A stretch of 62,505 bases of DNA. Source: Rehaibacterium terrae. GTDB taxonomy: Bacteria; Pseudomonadota; Gammaproteobacteria; Xanthomonadales; Xanthomonadaceae. The stretch covers positions 1 through 62,505 of the forward strand of contig NZ_JACHHX010000018.1 of NCBI RefSeq assembly GCF_014202935.1, read 5' to 3'. Positions 1 to 8,984 of the stretch are shown here, piece after piece (position 1 is the first letter of the stretch; the number at the start of each line of letters is the position of its first letter). The notes beneath the pieces were generated by a model. It made no database searches, was not told where the DNA came from, and saw only the letters and a program-made list of their open reading frames with translations. The translations under genes and the position numbers were made by a program.

Positions 1-230
1 GCGAGCACCTGGGGTGCCCTTCTCTTTGGTCACTTTCTCTTGGGCAAGCAAGAGAAAGTGACCCGGCCGCCGGCAGGCGGACGGAACACCCGGCCCGAAG
101 GGCCGGCCAGTTCGCGAGGAGGACCCCACAGGCGGGCTGAACCCCCGGCGCGCAGCGCCGGCACGGTCGCGAGAAACCAACCCACACGCGGCAGGAGCGG
201 CGTGAGTCCGGGGTGCCCTGAAGACCGGCC
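1..230. repeat. Xanthomonadales-type intergenic repeat with perfect hairpin
   Basis: Bases 29-62 form a perfect 14-bp inverted repeat (GTCACTTTCTCTTG, 6-nt loop GGCAAG, then its complement). A GC-rich tract follows, with small palindromes such as GGCCCGAAGGGCC. The decamer GGGGTGCCCT occurs at 11-20 and again at 211-220, so the unit may be about 200 bp with direct-repeat ends. Similar 'TTTCTTT..CAAGAAAG' hairpin elements are common between genes in this order. I see no convincing gene before 315: the open frame across it has the compositional look of a spurious repeat-derived ORF. Confidence 0.55.
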
Positions 231-314
231 AGCCCAAGCCTTGGCCGAAGAACCATCACCGCCGCCCCCGCCCAGCCGGTATCCTTGTCGACGTCATCCA
301 CGCTGCCCCAGCCC

Positions 315-566
315 ATGCACGCCTACGTCTACAAGAGCCAACGCAAGGCCGACACCTACGTCTACCTGCGCGAGCGGGAGAATTTCGACCTGCTGCCCGC
401 GCCGTTGCGCGAGCGGTTGGGCGCGCTCAGCTATGTGCTGGAGGTGACGCTGTCGCCAGAGCGGCGGCTGGCGAAGGAGGACCCGGCCATCGTGCGGGCC
501 AACCTCGCCGATCGCGGCTTCCATATCCAGTTCCCGCCGGACGAGCACACACGCGCCGATGCCTGA
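315..566 (+). CDS. YcgL domain protein
   Basis: Small protein of 83 residues when started at MHAYVYKSQRK, the usual start of YcgL proteins; an upstream in-frame ATG at 285 would add ten unconserved residues. The sequence has the family pattern: an N-terminal Y-x-Y-K-S segment, a central L-S-Y-V-L-E-V-T-L strand and the basic E-R-R-L-A motif. YcgL proteins are small, widely conserved gammaproteobacterial proteins of unknown biochemical function, sometimes found next to rnd (RNase D), which is not visible here. The stop codon overlaps the start of the ankyrin gene by 8 bases, so the two are probably translated from one mRNA. Confidence 0.88.
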   Translation: MHAYVYKSQRKADTYVYLRERENFDLLPAPLRERLGALSYVLEVTLSPERRLAKEDPAIVRANLADRGFHIQFPPDEHTRADA

Positions 567-3500
567 CCGCGGCGACACCCGCGTCGGGGCAGCCTTGATC
601 GCTTCCGCGGTCGGCCTGGCGCTGGCGGCCCTGCCCCTGTTCCTGGCGCATCCGGCGGCGCTGGCCGGCCTGTGGCTGGCCTGGGTGCCGTTCGGACTGG
701 CCGCCGGCTGGTGGCTGGGCACGCGCACACCGGGGGAGCTGCTGCGCGACGCGGTCGTGTTGGGGCTGCTGTGGACGGCGGCCCTGCTGTCGTTCGCACT
801 GTTGCTGGCCTGGCCGCTGCAGCGCTTGCAGCAGGCGCCGTCGCTGGGCGGGGTCCTCGCGCTCGGCGCCGCGTGCGGCCTCGGCCTGTTCGCGTTCTGG
901 CGCACCTGGCCGGCCACCGGCCGGGCCCTGCGCACGGGTGGCAGCCTGGCCGAGCTGCGTGTCGCGGCGCGGCACGGCGCCGGTCTGGCATGGCGCGGTT
1001 TCGGGGTGGCGCTGGCGCTGGCGGGCGCACTGCTGCCGGTGCTGCTGCTGGCCTGGCCCGGGCTGGTCGAGGGTGCAGCGCGCGACTGGCTGCTGCCGGC
1101 CGGCATCGTCGCGGTCGCGACCATGCCGCTGCTGGCCGCCTGGCTGGGCGAGCCGCCGGAGGTCGCGGAGACGGTCGGGCTCCTGCCGGTCACCACGGCA
1201 CGCGCCTACGGTGGCGAGACGATGGCGGTGGTCGAGGATGAAGCCGATGCCGGACTGTCGCTGGAGTCGCGCCTGTACCTGGCCGCCCGCCTGGGCCGGA
1301 TCGAGCAGGCGCTGGATCTGCTCGAGGCCGGCGCCGACCCGCACGCGCTGCCGCCGCCGGGGGGCCGCGACCAGCGCACGCTGGCGATGCTGGCCGCGGT
1401 GCACGTCGACCTGCGCCTGCTGCGCGCACTGATCGCCGCCGGCGTCGATCTCAATCTGGCCCACGCCGGTTTGACTCCGCTGCTGGCCGCCACCCGCGAC
1501 AGCTGGCACGGCCGGGTCGAGGCGGTGATGACCCTGCTCGCCAACGGCGCCGATCCGCGCGTGGTCGATGCCGACGGCAACACCCCGCTGCACCATGCCG
1601 CGCGCAGCACCGATCCGGGCGTGGCGGCGCTGCTGCTGGATGCCGGCGCCGCGCTCGATGCGGTCAACCACGAGGGCCTGAGTCCGCTGGGCGTGGCCTG
1701 CGCCGCCGGCAACTGGCGGCTGGCGAAGTTCCTGATCGAGCGTGGCGCGCACAACGAGCCGGCCGGCGGCCAGCCGGTGCTGCTGGCGGCGGCCGGCGGC
1801 GACGACGACCCGGCCGGCGTCAATCTGCTGCTCAGGCACAAGGCGCGTGTCGACGCCCGTGACCAGCGCGGCCGGACCGCGCTGCTGGTCGCCTGCCGCG
1901 CCGACAACGCCGAGATCGTCGCCGCCCTGCTCGCCGCCGGCGCCGACCGCAACGCCCACGACGACGAGGGATTCACCCCGCTGCTCGCCGCCAGCGCCGC
2001 AGGCAGCCTGGCCGCGCTGCGGGTGTTGATCCCGACCCAGCCCGACCCCGGCGCCGTCGATGCCGCCGGCCGCAACGCGCTGGCATTGCTGATGCAGGCA
2101 CGCCAGGCCGATCCGGAGATCGTGCCGCTGCTGCTGCGGCTCGGCGTCGATCCCGGGCAGCGCGACCGCGACGGGCGGCGTCCGCTGGATCTGGCGGTGG
2201 CGGCCGGCCGCTGGCGGTTGGTGCGCGCGCTCGATCCGCTGCATCCGCTGCCGTCCAGCCTGCTCGACGAGAGCGAGGACGCGCTGGACGAGCCCGAGCA
2301 GTCGCCCGAATCGCTGTTGCGCGACGCGCTGATCGCACGCCGTTTCGACGAGGCCGCGCGGATGCTGCCGCTGGCGCCGCCCGAGGCGGCGAGTGCGCTG
2401 CTGCCGGTCTTCGCCGACGAATGCGACCTGGATCTGTTCGACTGGCTGCTGCGGCACGGCGTCGATCCCGAGCGGCCGCTGCCCGGCGGCGGCGACGGCG
2501 TCGCCTTCCGCCTGCTGGCGCGTGGCCGCCACGCCGCGCCGGCGTTGCGCCGCCTGCTGGCGCGCGGCGTCGGCATCGGCGGGCGCGGTGGCCTGGCGCG
2601 GTTCCTGGCCGCCTGCGCCGGTGACCGATCCCATGCCGGCGAGCACGAGGCGCTGGCGCTCGATCTGCTTGCCCGTGGCGCCGACCCCTTCGGCAAGAAC
2701 CCGGCCGGCGATCCGCCGCTGGCGCTGGCGCTGCGGTTGGGTTGGTCGCGGCTGGCGCTGGCCCTGCTGGCGACCGGCGCCGACCCCAACCAGCGCGATG
2801 CCCGCGGCCTCTCGCCGCTGCACCTGGCCTGTGCGCGTGGCGACGCGGCGCTGGTGAAGGCGCTGGTGCGCCACGGCGCCTCGCCGGAGGCGCGCAGTCC
2901 GGACGGACAGACCCCGCTCGGGCTGGCCCTGGCCAGCGGCCGCCGCGAACTGGCGCACTGGCTGGAATGGCGGCAATGGCGCCTGCCCGGCCGCCCGTTG
3001 CAGCCGGCCGACCTGCCGGCCGCCGCCATGGTCGGCGATCGCGACGCGGTCGAGCGCCTGCTCGAACTCGGGCTGCCGATCGATGCGGTCGACGTGCAGG
3101 GTTGCAGCGCCCTGCTGCGTGCCGCCGGCGGCGGTCACGCGGCGCTGGTCGAGCTGTTGCTGGCACGCGGCGCCGACGTCGCGCTGTCGGCATGCACTGG
3201 CGCCACGCCGCTGTCGGCGGCGGTGAGCATGCGTCATCCGCAGATCGTCGAGCGCCTGCTGGTCGCCGGCGCGGCGGTCGACCAGGCCCTGCCCGGCGGC
3301 ATCACCCCGTTGATGGTCGCCGCCGCGCTCGGCCTGGACGACATGTGCCGGCGCCTGCTCGCCGGCGGCGCGGACATCGCCGCGCAGGACGGGCAGGGCC
3401 ATGGTGCGCTGCACTGCGCGGCGATCCAGGCCTTCCAGTCGCGCGACCGCGACCGCGTCGTGCGCCTGTTCGACCTGCTGCTGCGCGCCGGCGCCGGCGC

Positions 3501-3870
3501 CGACGCCCCGGCCCAGGGCGGCCTGACGCCGCTGCTGCTGGTGCTGGGCGCACGCGCCGAGCCGGGCAGCAGCTGCGACGAGGACACCGTGCTGGCCGCG
3601 CTGGAGCGCCTGCTGGCCGAGAACGTCGCCCTCGACGTGCAGGAGCGGCGTGGGTTCGGCCCGCTGCACCTGGCCTGCCTGCACGGTCTGCGCCGTGTCG
3701 TGCGGCGTCTGCTGCGTGCCGGCGCCGATCCTGGCCTGCGCGACACCCTCAACCGTACCCCGCACGATATCGCCGTGCTGCGCGGCTTCGTCGATGTCGC
3801 CGCCGAGTTCGAACCGGCCCGCGGCCAGGTCAGTCTGGCCCGCTTCCTGCGCGAGCCGCCGCGCGAATAG
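559..3870 (+). CDS. large membrane-anchored ankyrin-repeat protein
   Basis: 1103 residues. The first ~190 residues contain several long hydrophobic segments (about 10-30, 35-55, 65-90, 95-115, 150-175 and 180-200), predicting a multi-pass inner-membrane anchor. From about residue 240 to the end the protein is made of ankyrin repeats, recognisable by G-x-T-P-L-x-x-A and L-L-x-x-G-A-D signatures (for example around 335-350, 370-400, 430-480, 740-790, 830-860, 1040-1075). Ankyrin arrays are protein-binding scaffolds; the partner cannot be inferred. The ATG overlaps the ycgL stop, and the gene ends in a hairpin shared with convergent rho. There is no secretion signal of the type III effector kind and no enzymatic motif. 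Confidence is high for fold and membrane topology, low for role. Confidence 0.85.
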   Translation: MPDRGDTRVGAALIASAVGLALAALPLFLAHPAALAGLWLAWVPFGLAAGWWLGTRTPGELLRDAVVLGLLWTAALLSFALLLAWPLQRLQQAPSLGGVLALGAACGLGLFAFWRTWPATGRALRTGGSLAELRVAARHGAGLAWRGFGVALALAGALLPVLLLAWPGLVEGAARDWLLPAGIVAVATMPLLAAWLGEPPEVAETVGLLPVTTARAYGGETMAVVEDEADAGLSLESRLYLAARLGRIEQALDLLEAGADPHALPPPGGRDQRTLAMLAAVHVDLRLLRALIAAGVDLNLAHAGLTPLLAATRDSWHGRVEAVMTLLANGADPRVVDADGNTPLHHAARSTDPGVAALLLDAGAALDAVNHEGLSPLGVACAAGNWRLAKFLIERGAHNEPAGGQPVLLAAAGGDDDPAGVNLLLRHKARVDARDQRGRTALLVACRADNAEIVAALLAAGADRNAHDDEGFTPLLAASAAGSLAALRVLIPTQPDPGAVDAAGRNALALLMQARQADPEIVPLLLRLGVDPGQRDRDGRRPLDLAVAAGRWRLVRALDPLHPLPSSLLDESEDALDEPEQSPESLLRDALIARRFDEAARMLPLAPPEAASALLPVFADECDLDLFDWLLRHGVDPERPLPGGGDGVAFRLLARGRHAAPALRRLLARGVGIGGRGGLARFLAACAGDRSHAGEHEALALDLLARGADPFGKNPAGDPPLALALRLGWSRLALALLATGADPNQRDARGLSPLHLACARGDAALVKALVRHGASPEARSPDGQTPLGLALASGRRELAHWLEWRQWRLPGRPLQPADLPAAAMVGDRDAVERLLELGLPIDAVDVQGCSALLRAAGGGHAALVELLLARGADVALSACTGATPLSAAVSMRHPQIVERLLVAGAAVDQALPGGITPLMVAAALGLDDMCRRLLAGGADIAAQDGQGHGALHCAAIQAFQSRDRDRVVRLFDLLLRAGAGADAPAQGGLTPLLLVLGARAEPGSSCDEDTVLAALERLLAENVALDVQERRGFGPLHLACLHGLRRVVRRLLRAGADPGLRDTLNRTPHDIAVLRGFVDVAAEFEPARGQVSLARFLREPPRE

Positions 3871-3908
3871 CGGCGGCCCGCCGCCGCGCCGCGCGGCCGC
3901 CGCAACGA

Positions 3909-3932
3909 AAACGCCGGCTTTCGCCGGCGTTT
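3909..3932. terminator. bidirectional terminator between ankyrin gene and rho
   Basis: AAACGCCGGC, loop TTTC, then GCCGGCGTTT. The 10-bp perfect stem ends in a T-rich 3' arm on either strand. It lies between the convergent stops at 3870 and 3955. Confidence 0.8.
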
Positions 3933-3954
3933 GTCGTTCGTGGAGCCGGCCGGA

Positions 3955-5583
3955 TCAGCCGCGCTTCATGAAGTTGAAGAACTCGTCGTTGGTCTTGGTG
4001 TTCTTCATCTTGTCGAGCAGGAACTCGATCGCCGCCAGCTCGTCCATCGGATGCAGCAGCTTGCGCAGGATCCAGATCTTCTGCAGGAAGTCCGGCTCGA
4101 TCAGCAGCTCCTCGCGGCGGGTACCGGAGCGGTTGATGTTGATCGCCGGGTAGACGCGCTTCTCGGCGATGCGGCGGTCCAGGTGCACCTCCATGTTGCC
4201 GGTGCCCTTGAACTCCTCGTAGATCACCTCGTCCATCTTCGAGCCGGTCTCGACCAGCGCGGTGGCCAGGATGGTCAGCGAGCCGCCTTCCTCGGCCTTG
4301 CGCGCGGCGCCGAAGAACCGCTTGGGGCGGTGCAGGGCGTTGGCGTCCACGCCACCGGTGAGCACCTTGCCCGAGCTCGGCACCACGGTGTTGTAGGCGC
4401 GCGCCAGGCGGGTGATCGAGTCGAGCAGGATCACCACGTCCTTCTTGTGCTCGACCAGGCGCTTGGCGCGCTCGATCACCATCTCGGCGACCTGCACGTG
4501 GCGCGCGGCCGGCTCGTCGAAGGTCGAGGAGATCACCTCGCCACGCACGGTGCGCTGCATTTCGGTGACTTCCTCGGGCCGCTCGTCGATGAGCAGCACG
4601 ATCAGGTGCACCTCGGGGTGGTTGTTGACGATCGCCTGGGCGACGTTCTGCATCAGCATCGTCTTGCCCGCCTTGGGCGGGGAGACGATCAGGCCGCGCT
4701 GGCCCTTGCCGATCGGGGCCATCAGGTCGAGGATGCGGCCGGTGATGTCCTCGGTCGAACCGTTGCCGCGCTCGAGCTTGAAGCGCTCGCGCGGGAACAG
4801 CGGGGTGAGGTTCTCGAACAGGACCTTGTTCTTCGACGCCTCCGGCGGCTCGCCGTTGATGGTGTCGACCTTGTGCAGCGCGAAGTAGCGCTCGCCGTCC
4901 TTCGGGCTGCGGATGCGGCCGGCCAGCTCGTCGCCGGTGCGCAGGTTGAAGCGGCGGATCTGGCTGGGCGAGATGTAGACGTCGTCGGGACCGGCCAGGT
5001 AGCTGGCATCGGCCGAGCGCAGGAAGCCGAAGCCGTCCGGCAGGATCTCCAGCACGCCGTCGGCGGCCACGCCATCGGCATGGCGGGTGAGCACCTTGAG
5101 CAGGTTGAAGATCACGTCCTGCTTGCGCAGGCGGGCCACGCCCTCGCCGATGCCGAGCTGCTCGGCGATGTCCAGCAGCTTGTGCGCCGGCATGCGCTTG
5201 AGGTCGGCCAGCGAATAGCTGGGGAAGTCCGGCGGCAGCACCGGCATCGGCCGCTGCGGCTCGGAACGCTCGTCGCCGTCGTCATCGCCGCCACCCTGGC
5301 CGCCCTGGCGATTGCGGTCGCGGTCACGGTTGCGGCGGTCGCGGAAACGGTCGCGGCGGGAGCGGCGGCCCTCGCGTGGCTCGCCTTCGCTGCTGCCGGC
5401 GTCGCCGCCTTCGCCTTGGCCGGTCTGGCCGGTCTGGTTGGCCTGGTTGGCCTGGGGTGGGTTGCTGTCGGTGGCGGGCGTCGGCTTCTCGGCCGCGGCT
5501 TCGTTGCCGGCGGACGCGCGCTTGGCGGCCTCGCCGTTGTCGGTCTGGCTGTCAGACGGGGAGGGATCGGACACGGAGTGCAC
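3955..5583 (-). CDS. rho: transcription termination factor Rho
   Basis: Hexameric RNA-dependent ATPase that terminates transcription. 542 residues from a GTG at 5583 (a second GTG lies three codons in), longer than the ~420-residue enteric protein. The extra ~110 N-terminal residues are a low-complexity Q/G/R/D tail with [19 protein letters not shown]-type repeats. The Rho core follows: N-terminal helical domain (about 120-165), RNA-binding cold-shock fold with RNP1 DGFGFLRS (183-190), and RecA-type ATPase with Walker A SPPKAGKT (301-308), then E-R-P-E-E-V-T-E-M and the Q/R loops. The disordered N-terminal insertion is typical of high-GC and xanthomonad Rhos. The trxA gene lies 208 bases upstream on the same strand. 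The leader is pyrimidine-rich, consistent with Rho autoregulation. Confidence 0.97.
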   Translation of the reverse strand: MHSVSDPSPSDSQTDNGEAAKRASAGNEAAAEKPTPATDSNPPQANQANQTGQTGQGEGGDAGSSEGEPREGRRSRRDRFRDRRNRDRDRNRQGGQGGGDDDGDERSEPQRPMPVLPPDFPSYSLADLKRMPAHKLLDIAEQLGIGEGVARLRKQDVIFNLLKVLTRHADGVAADGVLEILPDGFGFLRSADASYLAGPDDVYISPSQIRRFNLRTGDELAGRIRSPKDGERYFALHKVDTINGEPPEASKNKVLFENLTPLFPRERFKLERGNGSTEDITGRILDLMAPIGKGQRGLIVSPPKAGKTMLMQNVAQAIVNNHPEVHLIVLLIDERPEEVTEMQRTVRGEVISSTFDEPAARHVQVAEMVIERAKRLVEHKKDVVILLDSITRLARAYNTVVPSSGKVLTGGVDANALHRPKRFFGAARKAEEGGSLTILATALVETGSKMDEVIYEEFKGTGNMEVHLDRRIAEKRVYPAININRSGTRREELLIEPDFLQKIWILRKLLHPMDELAAIEFLLDKMKNTKTNDEFFNFMKRG

Positions 5584-5591
5584 CTCGCGGT

Positions 5592-5640
5592 GTGCGAGCG
5601 TGAAGAGGAAGGGAGTGTTGCGGAAGAAGAGATGGGGCGC
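5592..5640 (-). promoter_or_regulatory. pyrimidine-rich leader of rho (possible rut/autoregulation)
   Basis: Read on the minus strand, the stretch just before the rho start is almost free of G and rich in CT (for example CATCTCTTCTTCCGCAAC and CACTCCCTTCCTCTTCACG). Unstructured C-rich RNA is what Rho loads on, and rho genes are commonly regulated by premature termination in their own leader. Only the composition is seen here; the function is inferred. Confidence 0.35.
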
Positions 5641-5748
5641 CGTCCGGCGCCTGCGCGGTCATGAAGCTAACACCGAGCCGGGGGCGCCGGCAAGCGACGC
5701 CCGGCGAGGCGTTCAGGCCCGGGTGGGGCCGGATGGCGGCGTGGCGAG

Positions 5749-5778
5749 CCGTCATTCCGGCCTGTGCCGGGATGACGG
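5749..5778. repeat. GTCATTCCGG-type inverted repeat, possible trxA terminator
   Basis: CCGTCATTCCGGC, loop CTGT, then GCCGGGATGACGG. This is a 13-bp stem with one T-G wobble, beginning 14 bases past the trxA stop. It belongs to the GTCATTCCC-like intergenic repeats seen in many proteobacteria. There is no T-tract, so termination is possible but not shown. Confidence 0.5.
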
Positions 5779-5791
5779 TTCCCCCGGTCCC

Positions 5792-6118
5792 TCAGAGCGC
5801 CTTGTCGATGAAGGCGGCGAGCTGGGCCTTGCCCACCGCGCCGACCTGGGTCGAATGGACCTTGCCGTCCTTGAACAGCATGAGCGTGGGGATGCCGCGC
5901 ACGGCGTACTGGCGCATGGTGCCCGGGTTCTGGTCGACGTTGAGCTTGACCACCTTGACCTTGCCGGCATAGTGCTCGGCCAGCTCGTCGACGATCGGCG
6001 AGATCATCTTGCAGGGGCCGCACCACTCGGCCCAGAAATCGACCAGCACCGGCTCGGGGGACTTGAGCACCTGGGCTTCGAAATCGGCGTCGCCGACGTG
6101 CAGAACCTTGTCGCTCAC
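5792..6118 (-). CDS. trxA: thioredoxin
   Basis: 108 residues with the redox motif W-C-G-P-C-K (Cys33 and Cys36) and the family signatures [11 protein letters not shown] and [10 protein letters not shown]. It is the general cytosolic disulfide reductase. The start is the GTG at 6118 (protein [10 protein letters not shown]): an AGGAG sits 8 bases upstream. The longer open frame to 6193 adds 25 basic, proline-rich residues unlike any thioredoxin N-terminus and runs into the divergent rhlB promoter. Upstream of rho on the same strand; trxA-rho adjacency is widespread in gammaproteobacteria. Confidence 0.96.
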   Translation of the reverse strand: MSDKVLHVGDADFEAQVLKSPEPVLVDFWAEWCGPCKMISPIVDELAEHYAGKVKVVKLNVDQNPGTMRQYAVRGIPTLMLFKDGKVHSTQVGAVGKAQLAAFIDKAL

Positions 6119-6163
6119 GGGAAAACTCCTGGGAAGTACGGCCGGAGAAGGCCTTCGCTGCGG

Positions 6164-6169
6164 TAAACT
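6164..6169 (+). promoter_or_regulatory. candidate -10 element for rhlB
   Basis: TAAACT in the divergent trxA/rhlB gap, 118 bases before the rhlB ATG. It resembles the TAAACT/TAGAAT hexamers before other genes in this window. No good -35 is visible. Confidence 0.35.
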
Positions 6170-6286
6170 GGGGGCGACGACCGAACGAATCAATCAGCCC
6201 GCCCTGAACACGATGTCCGGCCGAAGTTTGCGGTCGACGCGCCGGGGGCGCAAGCGCGAAGCCACCGCGCCACGACCGAAGCAGAC

Positions 6287-8065
6287 ATGACCGACAAGCC
6301 GCTCACCGATATCGCATTCTCCAATTTCGACCTTCATCCCGCGCTGCTGGCGGGCCTGGAACGCGCCGGCTTTTCCCGTTGCACGCCGATCCAGGCACTG
6401 ACTCTCCCGGTGGCCCTGTCGGGGCGCGACGTCGCCGGCCAGGCCCAGACCGGCACCGGCAAGACCCTGGCCTTCCTGATCGCGGTGGTGAACCGCCTGC
6501 TGACCCGTCCGGCGCTGGCCGAGCGCAAGCCGGAGGATCCGCGCGCGCTGATCCTCGCGCCCACCCGCGAGCTGGCCATCCAGATCCACAAGGACGCGGT
6601 CAAGTTCGCCGCCGACCTCGGCCTGCGCTTCGCGCTGGTGTACGGCGGTGTCGACTACGACAAGCAGCGCGCGCTGCTGCAGGCGGGCGTGGACGTCATC
6701 ATCGCCACCCCGGGCCGGCTGATCGACTACGTCAAGCAGCACAAGGTCGTCTCGCTGCACGCCTGCGAGGTGTGCGTGCTGGACGAGGCCGACCGCATGT
6801 TCGACCTCGGCTTCATCAAGGACATCCGCTTCCTGCTGCGGCGGATGCCGGTGCGCACCGAGCGCCAGACCCTGCTGTTCTCGGCCACGCTCAGCCACCG
6901 CGTGCTGGAGCTGGCCTACGAGCACATGAACGAGCCGGAGAAGCTGGTGGTGGAGGCCGAGACGGTCACCGCCGCGCGCGTGCGTCAGCGCATGTACTTC
7001 CCGGCCGACGAGGAAAAGCTGCCGCTGCTGCTGGGCCTGCTGTCGCGCTCGGAAGGCGCGCGCACGATGGTGTTCGTCAACACCAAGGCCTTCGTCGAGC
7101 GCGTCGCCCGCGCGCTGGAGAAGGCCGGCTACCGCGTCGGCGTGCTCTCCGGCGACGTGCCGCAGAAGAAGCGCGAGTCGCTGCTCCGGAAGTTCCAGGC
7201 CGGCCAGCTGGAGATACTGGTCGCCACCGACGTGGCCGCGCGCGGCCTGCACATCGACGGCGTCAGCCACGTCTTCAATTACGACCTGCCGTTCGACGCC
7301 GAGGACTACGTCCACCGCATCGGCCGTACCGCCCGCCTGGGCGCCGAGGGCGACGCGATCAGCTTCGCCTGCGAGCGCTACGCGATGAGCCTGCCGGACA
7401 TCGAGGCCTACATCGGGCAGAAGATCCCGGTCGAGCCGGTGACGCCGGACCTGCTGACCGCACTGCCGCGCGCCCCGCGCCCGGTGGTGGAGGGTGAGGG
7501 CGAGGACAGCGAGGAGGCCGAGAGCGTCGGCCAGATCTTCCGCGAGGCGCGCGAGCAGGCCGCGGCGGACGAGGAGCGCCGCGGTGGCGGTGGTCGCGGT
7601 CGTGGTCGCGGACGCAGCGAACGTGGCGAACGTGCCGGCGGCCGCCGCGAAGGCCCGCGCCGCGAGCGCCGACCGGCCGAGCCGAAAGCCGAACCGAAAG
7701 CCGAGCCCGAGGCACCGGCACAGCAGGCGATTCCCGGCCTCGATGCGCCGGCGCCAGCCGAGGCGGGCGCGGTGGGCGGTGGCGAAGGCGCGCCGCGCAA
7801 GCGCCGCCGCCGCCGTGGCGGCCGCGGGCGTGGCCAGGGCGGCGATGCCGCCGCGCCGGCCACGGCGACCGCCGGCCGTCCGCGCAGCGGCAAGGACGAG
7901 GGGCGCGGCAAGGGCGAGTTCCGTCCCAACAAGGACAAGCCCAAGCACAAGCCCAAGCCGGCGCCGGAAGGCGGCGAAGGCGGCGAAGGCGGCAAGCCCT
8001 CGCTGCTGGCCCGCATCAGGCGGGGCCTGGCCGCGCTGATCAAGCGGCCGCCGCGGCAGCACTGA
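6287..8065 (+). CDS. rhlB: DEAD-box RNA helicase RhlB
   Basis: 592 residues. ATP-dependent RNA unwinding enzyme, a partner of RNase E in the degradosome of many gammaproteobacteria. Visible motifs: Q motif with phenylalanine and [11 protein letters not shown] (about 29-41), Walker A AQTGTGKT (53-60), PTREL, TPGR, DEAD (166-169), [11 protein letters not shown] and HRIGRTAR (343-350). Residues ~400-592 are a long tail rich in R, G, E and K ([20 protein letters not shown]-type and [16 protein letters not shown]-type), ending in a short basic amphipathic helix ([16 protein letters not shown]). Xanthomonad RhlBs have the same extended tail, longer than the E. coli protein. Divergent from trxA. Confidence 0.95.
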   Translation: MTDKPLTDIAFSNFDLHPALLAGLERAGFSRCTPIQALTLPVALSGRDVAGQAQTGTGKTLAFLIAVVNRLLTRPALAERKPEDPRALILAPTRELAIQIHKDAVKFAADLGLRFALVYGGVDYDKQRALLQAGVDVIIATPGRLIDYVKQHKVVSLHACEVCVLDEADRMFDLGFIKDIRFLLRRMPVRTERQTLLFSATLSHRVLELAYEHMNEPEKLVVEAETVTAARVRQRMYFPADEEKLPLLLGLLSRSEGARTMVFVNTKAFVERVARALEKAGYRVGVLSGDVPQKKRESLLRKFQAGQLEILVATDVAARGLHIDGVSHVFNYDLPFDAEDYVHRIGRTARLGAEGDAISFACERYAMSLPDIEAYIGQKIPVEPVTPDLLTALPRAPRPVVEGEGEDSEEAESVGQIFREAREQAAADEERRGGGGRGRGRGRSERGERAGGRREGPRRERRPAEPKAEPKAEPEAPAQQAIPGLDAPAPAEAGAVGGGEGAPRKRRRRRGGRGRGQGGDAAAPATATAGRPRSGKDEGRGKGEFRPNKDKPKHKPKPAPEGGEGGEGGKPSLLARIRRGLAALIKRPPRQH

Positions 8066-8091
8066 GGCCGGGTGCCGGCTCCCGGCTCTGC

Positions 8092-8097
8092 TAAATT
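8092..8097 (+). promoter_or_regulatory. candidate -10 element for gspCDE
   Basis: TAAATT, 22-31 bases before the possible gspC starts, in the 53-base gap after rhlB. Confidence 0.35.
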
Positions 8098-8118
8098 GAC
8101 GCGGCCCAGGGGAACCCG

Positions 8119-8979
8119 TTGCCGCGCATGACCGCGCTCGCCGACCGCCTCCATTCGCTCTTCGTCTCGCCCGTGCCCGCGCGCGCGGCGACGCTGGCCT
8201 TGGGTGCGCTGTGCGCGGTACTGGCGGCGCGGCTGCTGTGGTTGCTGGTGGCCGGGCCGCAGATTCCGGTCGCGCCGTCCGCCGCGCCGGGCATGGCGCC
8301 GGCGGCCGAGCGCGCGCCGTTGGCCGGCTTCCATCTGTTCGGGCAGGGCGGGGTGGCGCCGGTGGCGGCGCCGGCCAGCCAGTCGCGGCTGCTGCTGCGC
8401 GGCACCTTCGCTTCACCCGATCCGGCCAACGGGCTGGCCTTCATCGCCGAAGCCGCGGGCCGCGAGCGCGCCTATCGCGTCGGCGAGCGCCTGCCCGATG
8501 GCGCGATCCTCGACGAGGTGCATGCCGAGCACGTCATCCTGCGTCGCGAGGGTCGCCGCGAGATGCTCTCCCTGCCGCGCGAGGGCACGGCGACGCCGCC
8601 GCCGCGCGATCCGACGCCGGCCGCGCCGGTCGATCCCGGCGGCGGCTACCTCACCGGCCCGCTGAGCTTCGGCGCGCCCGACCTGGCCACCGACCGCGCC
8701 GCGCGCGCGCCGGAGCTGGCCGCGCTGGCCGAGGGTGCCAACGTGCTGCCGGTGGTCGAGAACGGCCGCTTGGTCGGCGTGCGCCTGGGCGTGCGCGACC
8801 CGGCGCTGCTGGCGCGCTTCGGCCTCGACGGCGAGGACATCGTCACCGCCGTCAACGGCATCCCGCTCGACGACCCCGAACGCCGCGACGCGCTGCAGAA
8901 CGTGCTGCGCGCCGGCGGCCCGGTCGTCCTCACCGTCCGCCGCGGCGGCTCCGAACGCCAGGTCACGCTCGGCCTGTAA
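8119..8979 (+). CDS. gspC: type II secretion system protein GspC
   Basis: Up to 286 residues. A TTG start at 8119 has AGGGGAA at ideal distance, while ATG at 8128 (MTALADRL) is the conventional codon but lies too far from it; the choice is open. The bitopic inner-membrane protein has one transmembrane segment (about 20-45, rich in A and L), an HR domain (FHLFGQ followed by LLLRGTFASPDPANGLAFI and R-x-Y-R-V-G-E-R-L) at ~75-150, and a C-terminal PDZ-like domain (RLVGVRLGVRDPALLARFGLDGEDIVTAVNGIPLDD) at ~205-286. GspC links the inner-membrane platform to the GspD secretin. First gene of a tight C-D-E operon. Confidence 0.9.
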   Translation: MPRMTALADRLHSLFVSPVPARAATLALGALCAVLAARLLWLLVAGPQIPVAPSAAPGMAPAAERAPLAGFHLFGQGGVAPVAAPASQSRLLLRGTFASPDPANGLAFIAEAAGRERAYRVGERLPDGAILDEVHAEHVILRREGRREMLSLPREGTATPPPRDPTPAAPVDPGGGYLTGPLSFGAPDLATDRAARAPELAALAEGANVLPVVENGRLVGVRLGVRDPALLARFGLDGEDIVTAVNGIPLDDPERRDALQNVLRAGGPVVLTVRRGGSERQVTLGL

Positions 8980-8984
8980 CGAGA

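Noticed and set aside
40-447. Open frame of 135 codons through the first repeat.
   Set aside because: It translates the hairpin repeat and runs out of frame into ycgL; typical spurious ORF of this repeat class.
427-3765. Long minus-strand frame of 1112 codons opposite the ankyrin gene.
   Set aside because: Antisense shadow of a very GC-rich coding region; its protein is Q/R-rich with no domain, while the plus strand gives clear ankyrin repeats.
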